DNA of 64,000 nt from Bradyrhizobium sp. AT1 (GTDB lineage: Bacteria; Pseudomonadota; Alphaproteobacteria; Rhizobiales; Xanthobacteraceae), in the NCBI RefSeq assembly GCF_001590795.1, contig NZ_JXDL01000001.1:6680034-6744033 (forward strand). The letters are read 5' to 3'. The notes beneath the pieces are model-generated. The model was not told the origin of the DNA. It did no database searches and worked only from the letters and a program-made list of their open reading frames with translations. The stretch's first letter is position 1. Each line of letters opens with the position of its first letter. Below, in pieces: positions 52,138 to 60,046 of this stretch. Both the position numbers and the translations under genes were made by a program.

Positions 52138-53436
52138 ATGCGGCTTCCGTTCTTCTACGGCTGGGTCGTGGTTGCCGTGACCTTCGTCACCATGGCCATC
52201 GGCGTCAACGCGCGTACCGCCTTTTCACTGTTCTTTCCTCCCATCATCTCCGAATTCGGCTGGGAGCGTGGTGTCACTGCCGGCGCCTTCTCCTTCGGCT
52301 TCGTGGTGTCGGGTGTGGTCAGCCCGCTGATCGGCCGCCTGATGGATCGTGCCGGCCCGCGTGCGGTGATGGAGCTCGGGGTCGTGTTGATGGGCGGCGG
52401 GCTGCTGCTGGCCCCGCTCACCAGCACGCCCTGGCATCTCTATGTCACCATCGGCGTCATGGTCGGTGCCGGCTCGGTGTGTCTCGGCTATTCGGGCCAG
52501 TCGCTGTTCCTGCCGAACTGGTTCATCCGCAAACGCGGCTTCGCCATCGGCATCGCCTTTGCCGGCGTCGGCATCGGCTCGGTGACGCTGCTGCCGTGGG
52601 TGCAGCACATGATCGAGCAGACCGGCTGGCGCACCGCCTGTACGGCGATGGGGCTGCTGGTCCTGATCGTGCTGGCGCCGATCAATTTGCTGCTGCACAA
52701 GCGTCCGCAGGACATCGGCCTCGAACCCGACGGCGATGCCGCCCCGGCCGTGGGCGGCGTCCAACCGGTCTCCAACATTGTCGATCCCGATTGGGTCAAT
52801 ACCGACTGGACGCTCAAGCGTGCCATCGCCACTGCGCGTTTCTGGTGGATCTCGGTCGGCTATTTCTCAGGCCTGTACATCTGGTATGCGGTGCAGGTGC
52901 ACCAGACGAAATTCCTGCTCGACATCGGCTTCAGCCCTTCCGTCGCGGTGTGGGCGCTCGGCACCGTCAGCCTGCTCGGCATTCCCGGCCAGATCCTGCT
53001 CGGCCACGTCTCCGACCGGATAGGGCGGGAATGGGTGCGGGCGATCAGCTGTGCCGGCTTTGCGATCTGCTTTGCGGCGCTGATGGCACTGAAGGTCCAG
53101 CCGTCGTTCTGGCTCGTGTATCTCATGGTGTTTGCGCAAGGCGCGCTCGGCTACGGCCTCACCTCGATCATGGGCGCGGTGGTGTTCGAGATTTTCCAGG
53201 GCAGGCATCAGGGCAGCATTTTCGGCACGATCATGCTGGCGGCGCTGGCGGGCGGCGCGGCCGGACCGTGGGTGACCGGCTTGCTCTACGATCGCGCCGG
53301 CGACTACACGCTCGCCTTCGGCATCGCGATGGTCGTGAGCGGATTGTCGGCGCTCTCGATCTGGCAGGCCGCGCCGCGCAAGGTGCGGGCCGTGGCCGGC
53401 CGGCTGCACAAGCTTCAGGACCGCGCCGCGGAGTGA
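52138..53436 (+). CDS. MFS transporter, oxalate/formate-antiporter-like
   Basis: 432 residues with 12 hydrophobic helices. The first loop has LIGRLMDRAGPRAVMELG, matching the MFS G-x-x-x-D-R-x-G motif, and the opening FYGWVVVAVTFVTMAIGVNARTAFSLFFPPI is typical of the monocarboxylate/oxalate:formate antiporter group. Substrate probably a carboxylate; not assignable. It lies between the two c-di-GMP protein genes on the same strand, 155 bases after the first and 140 before the second. Confidence 0.87.
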   Translation: MRLPFFYGWVVVAVTFVTMAIGVNARTAFSLFFPPIISEFGWERGVTAGAFSFGFVVSGVVSPLIGRLMDRAGPRAVMELGVVLMGGGLLLAPLTSTPWHLYVTIGVMVGAGSVCLGYSGQSLFLPNWFIRKRGFAIGIAFAGVGIGSVTLLPWVQHMIEQTGWRTACTAMGLLVLIVLAPINLLLHKRPQDIGLEPDGDAAPAVGGVQPVSNIVDPDWVNTDWTLKRAIATARFWWISVGYFSGLYIWYAVQVHQTKFLLDIGFSPSVAVWALGTVSLLGIPGQILLGHVSDRIGREWVRAISCAGFAICFAALMALKVQPSFWLVYLMVFAQGALGYGLTSIMGAVVFEIFQGRHQGSIFGTIMLAALAGGAAGPWVTGLLYDRAGDYTLAFGIAMVVSGLSALSIWQAAPRKVRAVAGRLHKLQDRAAE

Positions 53437-53576
53437 GTTCCTAACACACCGCATTACCTGCGCGTCTTTCGCTGAACGTTAAGCATGTCGCGGCTTCGTC
53501 GGCGCGGAGAGGGATTGCAAAAACGTCTTGGACACCATCGGAGCGTTAGCTTCGGGTCGATTGCCGCTTCTTCCCG

Positions 53577-56180
53577 ATGCTCCCGGGTCCATCGATGTCC
53601 GCCTCCGATTGTCTTGTGACTGAAACTCCCGACGTGTTGCTGGCCGCGCTGGAACACGTCGACGACGCTATTGTCATCGTCGACAGCGCGCGTCGCATCA
53701 CGCATTTCAACGCCGGCGCGGAGCGGATCTGGAAGCTCGCGCGCATCGACGCGCTCGGCTGCGATGCCGACATTCTCACCTTGAAGTGTCTTCAGGACGA
53801 TTCGATCGCTGAATTCCGCGACGAGATCAGCCTCACGCGGCCCGACGGCACCCGGATCCGGGCGGCCGTCTCGCTTTCGTCCTTCGCGAGCGGCGGGGTG
53901 ACCCATCGCGTCGTGTTCGCGCGCGACGTGACCACCGAAGCGGAACGCCGGGCGCGGATCGCGCTGCTCGATGCCGTCTCGGACCAGACCAACCGCGCCG
54001 TGCTCATCACCGACACCGAGCTCGACATCCGCTACACCAATGCAGCGTTCACCTCGCTATTCGGCTATTCCGCCGCGGAGGCCGAGGGGCGGCGGGCGAC
54101 CGACCTGCTGGCCGGCCGTCACACCAACCGCAAGGCGCTGACGACGATCGGACGGCGTCTCATCAAGGGCGGTCCGGGCGGTGAAGCCGAGGTCCTGATC
54201 TATACCAAGACCGGCGAGGAGATCTGGGTCAGCGCGCGGATCGACGCCTTCCGCGACAGGAAGGGCCGGGTCAAGCACATCTTCGCGCTGCTCGATGACA
54301 TCACCGAGACCAAGCAGCTGCGCTCGCTCCAGCAGCTCATCATGGGCGCGCTCGCCGACGAGGTGCCGATCGGTGAGATCGCCGACCGGCTCTGTCGCCG
54401 CGTCGAGGAGATCGCGCCCGATGTCGTGTGTTCGCTGCTTCACGTCGATGCCGCGGGCCTGATCCATCCGCTCGGCGGTCCCAGCCTGCCCGAGGCGTAT
54501 TCCCGCGCACTGGACGGCATCGCCATCGGTCCCAACGTCGGCTCCTGCGGCACCGCCGCCTTCTACGGCGAGCCGGTGCTGGCCGAAGATCTCGACACCG
54601 ATCCGCGCTGGCAGCCCTACAAGGCGATGCCGATGGGGATCGGCTTGCGCGCCTGCTGGTCGACCCCGGTCAAGGCCAAGGACGGACGGGTCATTGCGAC
54701 CTTCGCCTTCTATTATCGTGAGCCGCGTGCGCCGAGCAATTGGCACCGGCGTATCGTCGACGCCTGCGTCAATCTCGGCGCCTTCGCGATCGAGCGCAAG
54801 GAGGCGCGCGCCGAGATCGCGCGGCTGGCCTATCACGACATCCTCACCGGCCTGCCGAACCGCGCGCAGCTGCGGCACCTGATCACCACCGCGATCGATG
54901 CCTGCCCGACCGGCAGCCATATCGCGCTGGCCTTCCTCGACGTCGATCACTTCAAGGACGTCAACGACACGCTCGGTCACGCCGCCGGCGACGAGCTGCT
55001 GGTCCAGCTCGCGCAGCGGCTGCGCGAGCAGATCGGCCCCGAAGACATGCTGGGACGGCTCGGCGGCGACGAGTTCGTCATCCTGCTGCCGCAGCGTAAC
55101 GCCGAGGGCGCCGAGCGCGTCGCTGCGGGAATCACCGAAGCGCTGGCCGCCCCCTTGAGGCTCGGAACGAAGCTGATGCCGATGTCGGTCAGCATCGGCA
55201 TCAGCCTCTATCCCGACCATGCCACCGACATCGACACGCTGATGCAGCAGGCTGATGCCGCCATGTACATGGCCAAGCAGGCCGGACGCTCGACCCATCG
55301 CATTTTCAGCGCCGAGATGAACGGGCTCACCGAGCAGCGGCTGGCGCTGATCGTAGCGCTGCGCCGCGCCATCGGGGACGGCGCGCTGAGCCTGAGTTAC
55401 CAGCCGCAGATCCGCAGCTCCGACGGCGCGATCCACGGGGTCGAGGCGCTGTCGCGCTGGCACGATGCCGTGCTCGGCGACGTCTCGCCGGCGAAGTTCA
55501 TCCCGCTTGCCGAGGAGTGCGGCCTGATCGAGCAGATCGGCCTGTGGTCGGTGCGTGAGGCCTGCCGCCAGATGGCGAGCTGGCGCCGCGCTGGCCTGAA
55601 CATTCCCTCCGTCTCGGTGAACCTGTCGCCGATCAATTTCCGCAACGTCACGTTGGCCGCGCGGCTCAAGGATATCCTCGCCGAATACGACCTGCCGGCC
55701 GATGTCTTGATGCTGGAGATCACCGAAGGCGTGTTCATGCAGGACAGCGTCGCCGCGCTCGAGACGATGAACGCGATCCGCGAGCTCGGCGTCGGGTTGT
55801 CAGTGGACGATTTCGGCACCGGCTATTCCAGCCTCAGCCGGCTCGCGCATCTGCCGATCCGCGAACTCAAGATCGACCGCAGTTTCATGCGCGACATCGA
55901 GCGTGACGCCGGCGCGCTCGCGATCGCCACCGCCGTGGTGCGCGTCGGCCAGGGCCTCGGCATGACCGTCGTCGCCGAGGGCGTCGAGACCGAGGGTCAG
56001 CGCAAGACGCTGGCCGAGCTCGGCTGCGACGTCGTGCAGGGCTTTCTCTACTCCCCCGCACTTCCCCCCGTCGCCTTCGAGCGCTGGCTGATCGAGCACT
56101 GCGCCGAGCAGGCGAAGGCGATGCTCGGGCGGCTCGAGGTGGGACCGGCCGGCATGGCTGCGGTGAGACGGTCGGCGTGA
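53577..56180 (+). CDS. PAS-PAS-GAF-GGDEF-EAL composite c-di-GMP protein
   Basis: 867 residues, no membrane segment, so cytoplasmic. PAS1 (about 18-125: VDDAIVIVDSARRITHFNAGAERIW), PAS2 (about 130-250: TDTELDIRYTNAAFTSLFGYSAAEAEGR), GAF (about 255-415, with VGSCGTAAFYGEPVLAEDLDTDPRW), GGDEF (about 420-580) with intact GRLGGDEF but GPED where the I-site RxxD would be, and EAL (about 595-850) with intact VEALSRW, EITEGV and DDFGTGYSSL. The domain order resembles DosP-like oxygen or redox sensors, but no heme ligand can be assigned. ATG 53577 or 53595 may be the start; neither has a clear ribosome site. Confidence 0.93.
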   Translation: MLPGPSMSASDCLVTETPDVLLAALEHVDDAIVIVDSARRITHFNAGAERIWKLARIDALGCDADILTLKCLQDDSIAEFRDEISLTRPDGTRIRAAVSLSSFASGGVTHRVVFARDVTTEAERRARIALLDAVSDQTNRAVLITDTELDIRYTNAAFTSLFGYSAAEAEGRRATDLLAGRHTNRKALTTIGRRLIKGGPGGEAEVLIYTKTGEEIWVSARIDAFRDRKGRVKHIFALLDDITETKQLRSLQQLIMGALADEVPIGEIADRLCRRVEEIAPDVVCSLLHVDAAGLIHPLGGPSLPEAYSRALDGIAIGPNVGSCGTAAFYGEPVLAEDLDTDPRWQPYKAMPMGIGLRACWSTPVKAKDGRVIATFAFYYREPRAPSNWHRRIVDACVNLGAFAIERKEARAEIARLAYHDILTGLPNRAQLRHLITTAIDACPTGSHIALAFLDVDHFKDVNDTLGHAAGDELLVQLAQRLREQIGPEDMLGRLGGDEFVILLPQRNAEGAERVAAGITEALAAPLRLGTKLMPMSVSIGISLYPDHATDIDTLMQQADAAMYMAKQAGRSTHRIFSAEMNGLTEQRLALIVALRRAIGDGALSLSYQPQIRSSDGAIHGVEALSRWHDAVLGDVSPAKFIPLAEECGLIEQIGLWSVREACRQMASWRRAGLNIPSVSVNLSPINFRNVTLAARLKDILAEYDLPADVLMLEITEGVFMQDSVAALETMNAIRELGVGLSVDDFGTGYSSLSRLAHLPIRELKIDRSFMRDIERDAGALAIATAVVRVGQGLGMTVVAEGVETEGQRKTLAELGCDVVQGFLYSPALPPVAFERWLIEHCAEQAKAMLGRLEVGPAGMAAVRRSA

Positions 56181-56208
56181 CTGCCTTTCGGCGATCTTCC
56201 GACCAATA

Positions 56209-56233
56209 GGAACGTATCGGAACGCCAGCGGTT
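56209..56233 (+). promoter_or_regulatory. EcfG-type (general stress response) promoter candidate
   Basis: GGAAC (56209-56213), 17-base spacer, GTT (56231-56233) in GCGGTTTG: fits the alphaproteobacterial sigma-EcfG consensus GGAAC-N16/17-(c)GTT. It lies 55-80 bases upstream of the small-gene operon starting at 56288. A second GGAAC overlaps at 56219. Confidence 0.55.
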
Positions 56234-56287
56234 TGATCTATGCTATCTGCCGGAGGGGCGCCACGCCGTAGCCAGTTTGGAGAATGC

Positions 56288-56641
56288 ATGGGCTCGACGA
56301 AGAGACCGGAAGACGCCACTACCTTGGTTCGACCGGCAGGTTTTCGACCTTCGCAATCGCTGCTCAGAGCCATCACGGCATGGATGGCGCTTCAGGAGGA
56401 AAGGCCCAGCCTGTCCCAGGCAATAGCTCGCTTGGTGGAGCTGGGGCTTACGCACGCCGACTGGGACCGACAGAAGCTGCGCGCCCGCGAGATGGCCGGC
56501 GATACGATTGATCAAATGGGCGATGCGACGACGTCGGCGAACGATCGGGCCATCCGCAAGCAGGATCTGCTCGATGGCCCAAAGGAGTTCGACCGTGTGC
56601 GAATTGATCGAGCCAAACGCGGCGGGCCGATCCAGGAATAG
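56288..56641 (+). CDS. Hypothetical small protein, RHH-like features (117 aa)
   Basis: ATG 56288 has GGAG 5 bases upstream. The product begins MGSTKRPEDATTLVRPAGFRP and contains SLLRAITAWMALQEERPSLSQAIARLVELGL, which looks like the strand-helix-helix core of small ribbon-helix-helix-like proteins; the C-terminal half is charged and helical. No signal or membrane segment. It is the first gene after the EcfG-type promoter candidate, with two more small genes following on the same strand. Function unknown. Confidence 0.65.
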   Translation: MGSTKRPEDATTLVRPAGFRPSQSLLRAITAWMALQEERPSLSQAIARLVELGLTHADWDRQKLRAREMAGDTIDQMGDATTSANDRAIRKQDLLDGPKEFDRVRIDRAKRGGPIQE

Positions 56642-56706
56642 TGGCCAGCACGCGGAAGCCCCGACACCGGAGGACTTCGCGCCGCCACAGACAGAAAGGA
56701 CGAGAG

Positions 56707-56892
56707 ATGAGACGGCATTCCCAATCGCACGCAGCGGATGAGGCGAACAGCCACTTCAAGCAGGTCGCGGCGAAGCCGGCGACCGACTACGAGAAAGCGG
56801 AACAGGCTTTCCAGTCAAATCGGGAGCGACTGAAGGCTGAACGGTTGGCGAGAGAGGCCGAACGACGAGGCCGGTCCGAGAGGACTCCTTAG
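56707..56892 (+). CDS. Hypothetical charged helical protein (61 aa)
   Basis: ATG 56707 follows AAAGGACGAGAG. The product (MRRHSQSHAADEANSHFKQV...) is highly charged, ending in a long Arg/Glu helix (NRERLKAERLAREAERRGRS). No cysteines or hydrophobic segment. The next gene starts directly after its stop. Unknown function; likely part of the stress-promoter operon. Confidence 0.58.
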   Translation: MRRHSQSHAADEANSHFKQVAAKPATDYEKAEQAFQSNRERLKAERLAREAERRGRSERTP

Positions 56893-57129
56893 ATGTCGCA
56901 CTTCTACTTCGACATCTGGGATGGTGAAGCGCTCGTCGTAGACGAAGAAGGCCTGGATTTGGTCAGCCAGCGAGCCGCGGAGGTCGAGGCTGCGCTGTCG
57001 CTTGCCGACATGGCCAGACAACTCGAGCCGCTCGCCAGCAGCGACGGCTTGGCTGTCAATGTCCGGGATGCCAACGGACCGGTGTTAAGAGCGATATTCG
57101 TCGGTAAAAGGGTTCACTCGATCAATTGA
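56893..57129 (+). CDS. DUF6894-like protein (78 aa)
   Basis: MSHFYFDIWDGEALVVDEEGLDL is the characteristic opening of a small family (DUF6894) abundant in rhizobia: FYFDI, D-x-E-G and the helix SQRAAEVEAALSLADMARQL, then VNVRDANGPVLRAIFVGKRV. The ATG abuts the upstream stop, so coupling is likely. The family's role is unknown; members often sit near stress genes. Confidence 0.8.
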   Translation: MSHFYFDIWDGEALVVDEEGLDLVSQRAAEVEAALSLADMARQLEPLASSDGLAVNVRDANGPVLRAIFVGKRVHSIN

Positions 57130-57167
57130 GATCGCTGCGATGCGCCCGGGCAGCCCGAACGCTCCGG

Positions 57168-57380
57168 CTAAAGCATCGAAAGCACGACGACCCCGTCTTC
57201 GAGCTCTCCCAAGGCAAGCCGTGCCCGAGCAATACGCTCGAACTCCGTTCGATGCCTCTGCAAATAGCTGAAAGCCTGCTTCTGCGTGTTGAATGTCGTG
57301 GCGAGCTGGCACATCTGCCGAGTTGCGCCGGACGCGAGGAAGAAGGTGATGGTTCCGTGATCGGGTTTGATTCTAAGCAC
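57168..57380 (-). CDS. Hypothetical protein, GTG start (70 aa)
   Basis: GTG 57380 is preceded by GGAGAG at 8 bases, which fixes the start; no ATG gives a similar product. The sequence (VLRIKPDHGTITFFLASGATRQMCQLATTFNTQKQAFSYLQRHRTEFERIARARLALGELEDGVV) has a beta-rich N-terminus and a helical C-terminus with one cysteine. It does not match a family that I know. Convergent with the DUF6894-like gene. Confidence 0.6.
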   Translation of the reverse strand: MLRIKPDHGTITFFLASGATRQMCQLATTFNTQKQAFSYLQRHRTEFERIARARLALGELEDGVVVLSML

Positions 57381-57438
57381 GATCTGCGCTCTCCGGCATG
57401 GGATCGGCCCTTTCAATTCGGCGGCGTCTTGCAGACGA

Positions 57439-57681
57439 CTACCGCGTCGGCTTCTTCGAGCGCTTCTTGACCGCCGGTGTCGGCAAAGCGAGCCGAACAG
57501 CTTCGTCAGACGCTTCCTTGGCCTCACGCGCCGCTCGCAGCCGCGCCATGTTCTTGCGAACATCGATGGCCTGCCTTTCGGCATCGGCCATGGCTCGCAC
57601 TCCCTCTTCAGCGGCCACGCGCCGACGATCGGACCGCGCGATGCTTTCGGCTGACGGCTCTGCCGATTTCTTGGTGCTCAT
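57439..57681 (-). CDS. Small charged hypothetical protein (80 aa)
   Basis: MSTKKSAEPSAESIARSDRRRVAAEEGVRAMADAERQAIDVRKNMARLRAAREAKEA... is a single long amphipathic helix, ending in a basic tail (KKRSKKPTR). Rich in Ala, Arg, Lys and Glu, without hydrophobic segments. Its start is close downstream of the csp terminator, so it may have its own promoter. A nucleic-acid-binding role is conceivable from the tail but not shown. Confidence 0.6.
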   Translation of the reverse strand: MSTKKSAEPSAESIARSDRRRVAAEEGVRAMADAERQAIDVRKNMARLRAAREAKEASDEAVRLALPTPAVKKRSKKPTR

Positions 57682-57709
57682 CGTTCACTTGGCTCCGTAA
57701 ACGACTAAA

Positions 57710-57735
57710 CCCGCTCAATCCTGGGATTGAGCGGG
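57710..57735 (-). terminator. Terminator after cold-shock gene
   Basis: Perfect 10-bp stem CCCGCTCAAT (57710-57719) with ATTGAGCGGG (57726-57735), 6-base loop. On the minus strand it follows the csp stop (57779) by 43 bases and is followed by TTTAGTCGTTT. Confidence 0.7.
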
Positions 57736-57778
57736 CAGGGCGGCCGTTTCAGTACATCCGTGAAACGGCGCCACGATA

Positions 57779-57988
57779 TCAAGCCAGCGAGAGATTCTCG
57801 GCGCTGACCTTACCGCGCATCTTGTCGGTCTTGGCCTCGAAATTGACCTGCTGGCCTTCTCCGAGACCGGCAAGACCAGCCCGCTCAACAGCGCTGATGT
57901 GCACGAACACATCGCTGCCGCCGTCGTTCGGCTGAATGAAACCGAAGCCCTTTTGGCCATTGAACCACTTCACAGTACCTGTCGTCAT
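57779..57988 (-). CDS. Cold-shock protein, CspA family
   Basis: 69-residue single OB-fold RNA chaperone. RNP1 KGFGFIQP and RNP2 VFVHIS are intact, with the aromatic residues in VKWFNGQKGFGFI. The start is ATG 57988 (MTTGTVKWF); an in-frame upstream extension is part of the long leader. Such proteins melt mRNA structure and act as antiterminators, often in cold or stationary phase. The gene is divergent from rpsU across 436 bases. Confidence 0.97.
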   Translation of the reverse strand: MTTGTVKWFNGQKGFGFIQPNDGGSDVFVHISAVERAGLAGLGEGQQVNFEAKTDKMRGKVSAENLSLA

Positions 57989-58424
57989 CTTCTTCTCCAA
58001 ACCGCGCGAGCGCGTTCCGCGCGACAATCACGCGGTTATCTTCAACTTCGACGATGTCTTTGGAAAAGGAGCCCGCGGGCGCATTCAACAAGGCACAGCG
58101 GCTAATCGAACCACTCCAATATATATGATTTCCACGATTTTGCAAGGAGCGGTGCCGATTTGTTTTCTGCGAGGGATTTTGCCTGCCCCGACCAACACCC
58201 TTGTGTCCGTCACCCTCGCAAGCAGGACGTTAGCGATTGACAGCGCTGCACGTCGGTGGTCACGTTCACACCGCCAAGCTGCATCGCTATGACAAGCAGA
58301 TCAGCTCGTCCGAGGCCGCGACGCGTGTCGCCGCTGCTGTCCTCAAAAATCGCAATGAAACTCCTGCGCAATGGGCTGCCTTGCAGGACGTGTCGCTTTC
58401 GCAGCCCCCAGCAGGGAGAATCAA
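57989..58424. promoter_or_regulatory. Divergent leader region csp / rpsU, no gene supported
   Basis: 436 bases. The stretch 58100-58140 is A+T-rich (TCCAATATATATGATTTCC) and is the likely csp promoter, giving a csp leader of about 120-150 bases, in keeping with the long structured leaders of csp genes. TTGACA at 58237 could be a -35 for rpsU but I see no good -10. An open frame from 58237 runs into rpsU out of frame and I do not accept it. Confidence 0.45.
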
Positions 58425-58700
58425 TTGCACGTACTCGTCAGAGACAACAATGTTGACCAGGCGCTCCGTGTTCTCAAAAAGAAGATGCAGCGCGAGGGCG
58501 TCTTCCGCGAAATGAAGCAGCGGCGTTCCTATGAAAAGCCGTCGGAGAGAAAGACTCGCGAGAAATCTGAAGCCATTCGTCGCGCCCGCAAGCTTGCCCG
58601 CAAGCAGGCGATCAGAGAGGGATTGCTGCCCGCGCCGCCGAAAAAGAAGCCCTTTGAACGCAAGCCGCCCTTGCCGGACATCAAGGCAAAGGCCGAGTAG
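58425..58700 (+). CDS. rpsU: 30S ribosomal protein S21, TTG start
   Basis: 91 residues. The core HVLVRDNNVDQALRVLKKKMQREGVFREMKQRRSYEKPSERKTREKSEAIRRARKLARK is canonical S21, extended at the C-terminus by a Pro/Lys-rich tail (PPKKKPFERKPPLPDIKAKAE) as in other alphaproteobacteria. The start is TTG 58425 with GGGAG 6 bases upstream; no ATG fits. Near a csp gene, as often seen in this group. A second rpsU copy elsewhere in the genome is likely but not visible. Confidence 0.93.
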   Translation: MHVLVRDNNVDQALRVLKKKMQREGVFREMKQRRSYEKPSERKTREKSEAIRRARKLARKQAIREGLLPAPPKKKPFERKPPLPDIKAKAE

Positions 58701-58731
58701 AGACGACCTCGGGGTTGGCAGCGATCATCCC

Positions 58732-59010
58732 CTATGTCCTGAAATCGATGCCACGCAGCACGATGCCCGGCGGCGTGCCTTCGAACTCCGTCGCGCGATA
58801 TTTGCTCGCCGCGCGTGCTTCGATGCGATCTCGCAGGCGGGTGAACTGAGCCTCTCGCTGCTCGGGCTTGACCTGCGGGCCACGCTCGAGATCATCCATC
58901 GCGGAGGTCGAGACGGCGCAAGGAACTTCCCTGGTGCCGTCATGCATCGAGAACCGGACGATCATCCGGTCGTATTCGTGGCTGATAAAGCGGCCGCTGG
59001 TCAATGTCAT
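58732..59010 (-). CDS. Hypothetical protein, DUF1488-like (92 aa)
   Basis: ATG 59010 has GGAG upstream (a longer ATG at 59022 is possible). MTLTSGRFISHEYDRMIVRFSMHDGTREVPCAVSTSAMDDLE looks like the beta-rich core of DUF1488-type small proteins, followed by a helix with Arg/Glu (REAQFTRLRDRIEARA). No signal. Likely cytoplasmic, function unknown; family assignment is tentative. Confidence 0.6.
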   Translation of the reverse strand: MTLTSGRFISHEYDRMIVRFSMHDGTREVPCAVSTSAMDDLERGPQVKPEQREAQFTRLRDRIEARAASKYRATEFEGTPPGIVLRGIDFRT

Positions 59011-59129
59011 GGCTTGCTCCATTGCGTGATCGCCAGGCACGATCGCACCCCTCAATTCACTGCCGGCGGCCGGCCGCCTGCGTTCTGGCCGCGCATGGCG
59101 CGTTGGGAATGCAGGCGGCGGTCGTCGCC

Positions 59130-59426
59130 TCAGCTCTCCCCCGACAGCCGGGCGAAATCGTCGAACAGCGCCGTCACCAGCGCGCGGTGGCGCGTGTCTT
59201 CAGTGGGCAGGCTCGCCGCGTAGAGGTTGAGCAAATGACGCGCCTTCACCGCGGCCTCCGGCCAGGACGCGGCGGGCACCGTCATCATGCGGTGCTCGAG
59301 ATCGGCCTCGCGCTCGCGCAGCTCTCTGGTGTTGGCTTCGACCTCCGCCAGCGCGCGGCGCAGGTCGGTGGCCTTCTGGGCGGCCATGCCCCGGTGCTTG
59401 TCGAGATCCACGGTATGATCAGTCAT
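59130..59426 (-). CDS. Hypothetical coiled-coil-like protein (98 aa)
   Basis: ATG 59426 overlaps the upstream gene's stop by 8 bases. The product has a heptad-like helix (KATDLRRALAEVEANTRELREREADLEHRMM) followed by a helical domain (WPEAAVKARHLLNLYAAS, RHRALVTALFDDFARLSG). No family recognised. Translational coupling with the gene at 59419-59685 suggests the two proteins act together. Confidence 0.62.
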   Translation of the reverse strand: MTDHTVDLDKHRGMAAQKATDLRRALAEVEANTRELREREADLEHRMMTVPAASWPEAAVKARHLLNLYAASLPTEDTRHRALVTALFDDFARLSGES

Positions 59427-59685
59427 TGGCGATGCTCGCATCTGCGGCTTGCGCGTTCGCAAGATCGATCGAGCCGATCGACAGCATCTCCATAATGCCG
59501 CCCGCGCCTTCGGCGGGCACGGTGATCATTGTGGCAATGCGGCGATAGGCGGCGAAAGTCAGGCCCTCGATCGTCTCCTCGTCAGTGACGACCTCATAGG
59601 CTCCGGCCGGCAAGACCCGGTCGATGCCGTGCATGCGGAACGGATGCTTGAACGTGACGGTTTCTCGCCGCGAGCGGATGGTCAT
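59419..59685 (-). CDS. Hypothetical protein (88 aa)
   Basis: MTIRSRRETVTFKHPFRMHGIDRVLPAGAYEVVTDEETIEGLTFAAYRRIATMITVP... is beta-rich in the first 60 residues with a short acidic tail. The pattern FKHPF...LPAGAYEVVTDEE is seen in small uncharacterised rhizobial proteins that I cannot name. First gene of a two-gene minus-strand unit. The 262-bp gap upstream (59686-59947) shows nothing I can identify. Confidence 0.65.
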   Translation of the reverse strand: MTIRSRRETVTFKHPFRMHGIDRVLPAGAYEVVTDEETIEGLTFAAYRRIATMITVPAEGAGGIMEMLSIGSIDLANAQAADASIAND

Positions 59686-59947
59686 GCGCGCCTGCCTTTC
59701 GCAAGTGAAGCCCCAACCGGTGCCGGCTGCCCGCGAGCATGCGCTCCTGGCGCGGCAATAGCCAGCATTAACGTCACCGCGCCGCCGACGACAGTGTCAC
59801 AGCGCGATGGACGCCGGTGAGGCATTTAACCCTCGCTATCGCTTCAGTGCGGGCGTAAGGTCGCTGCCATCACCGCACGTCTCAACGGCTTCGACCGGTG
59901 ACTGAGGGGCACGTGTACTCCCGCCGAAGGCTTCGCAGGAGCGTTCG

Positions 59948-60046
59948 ATGTCGCGTGTTCACATCTCGGAATGGATCGTGCCGCCGGTGATCGTTCCGTT
60001 ATTTCTTCTGCTTCTGGTGTGCGCCGCGGCTCTTCTCAATGGCTAG
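59948..60046 (+). CDS. 32-residue single-helix membrane peptide
   Basis: ATG 59948 is preceded by AGGAG at 7 bases. The frame reads MSRVHISEWIVPPVIVPLFL then LLLVCAAALLNG and TAG: a short N-terminus and one transmembrane helix. Its end overlaps the next gene's ATG (60039) by 8 bases, so translation of the two is coupled. No family known. The ribosome site and overlap argue for a real gene despite the size. Confidence 0.6.
   Translation: MSRVHISEWIVPPVIVPLFLLLLVCAAALLNG

Noticed and set aside
58237..58515. A 92-codon frame starting TTG at 58237 that overlaps rpsU
   Set aside because: No ribosome site, and the second half is the out-of-frame reading of S21. The TTGACA at its start is as likely to be a promoter element.
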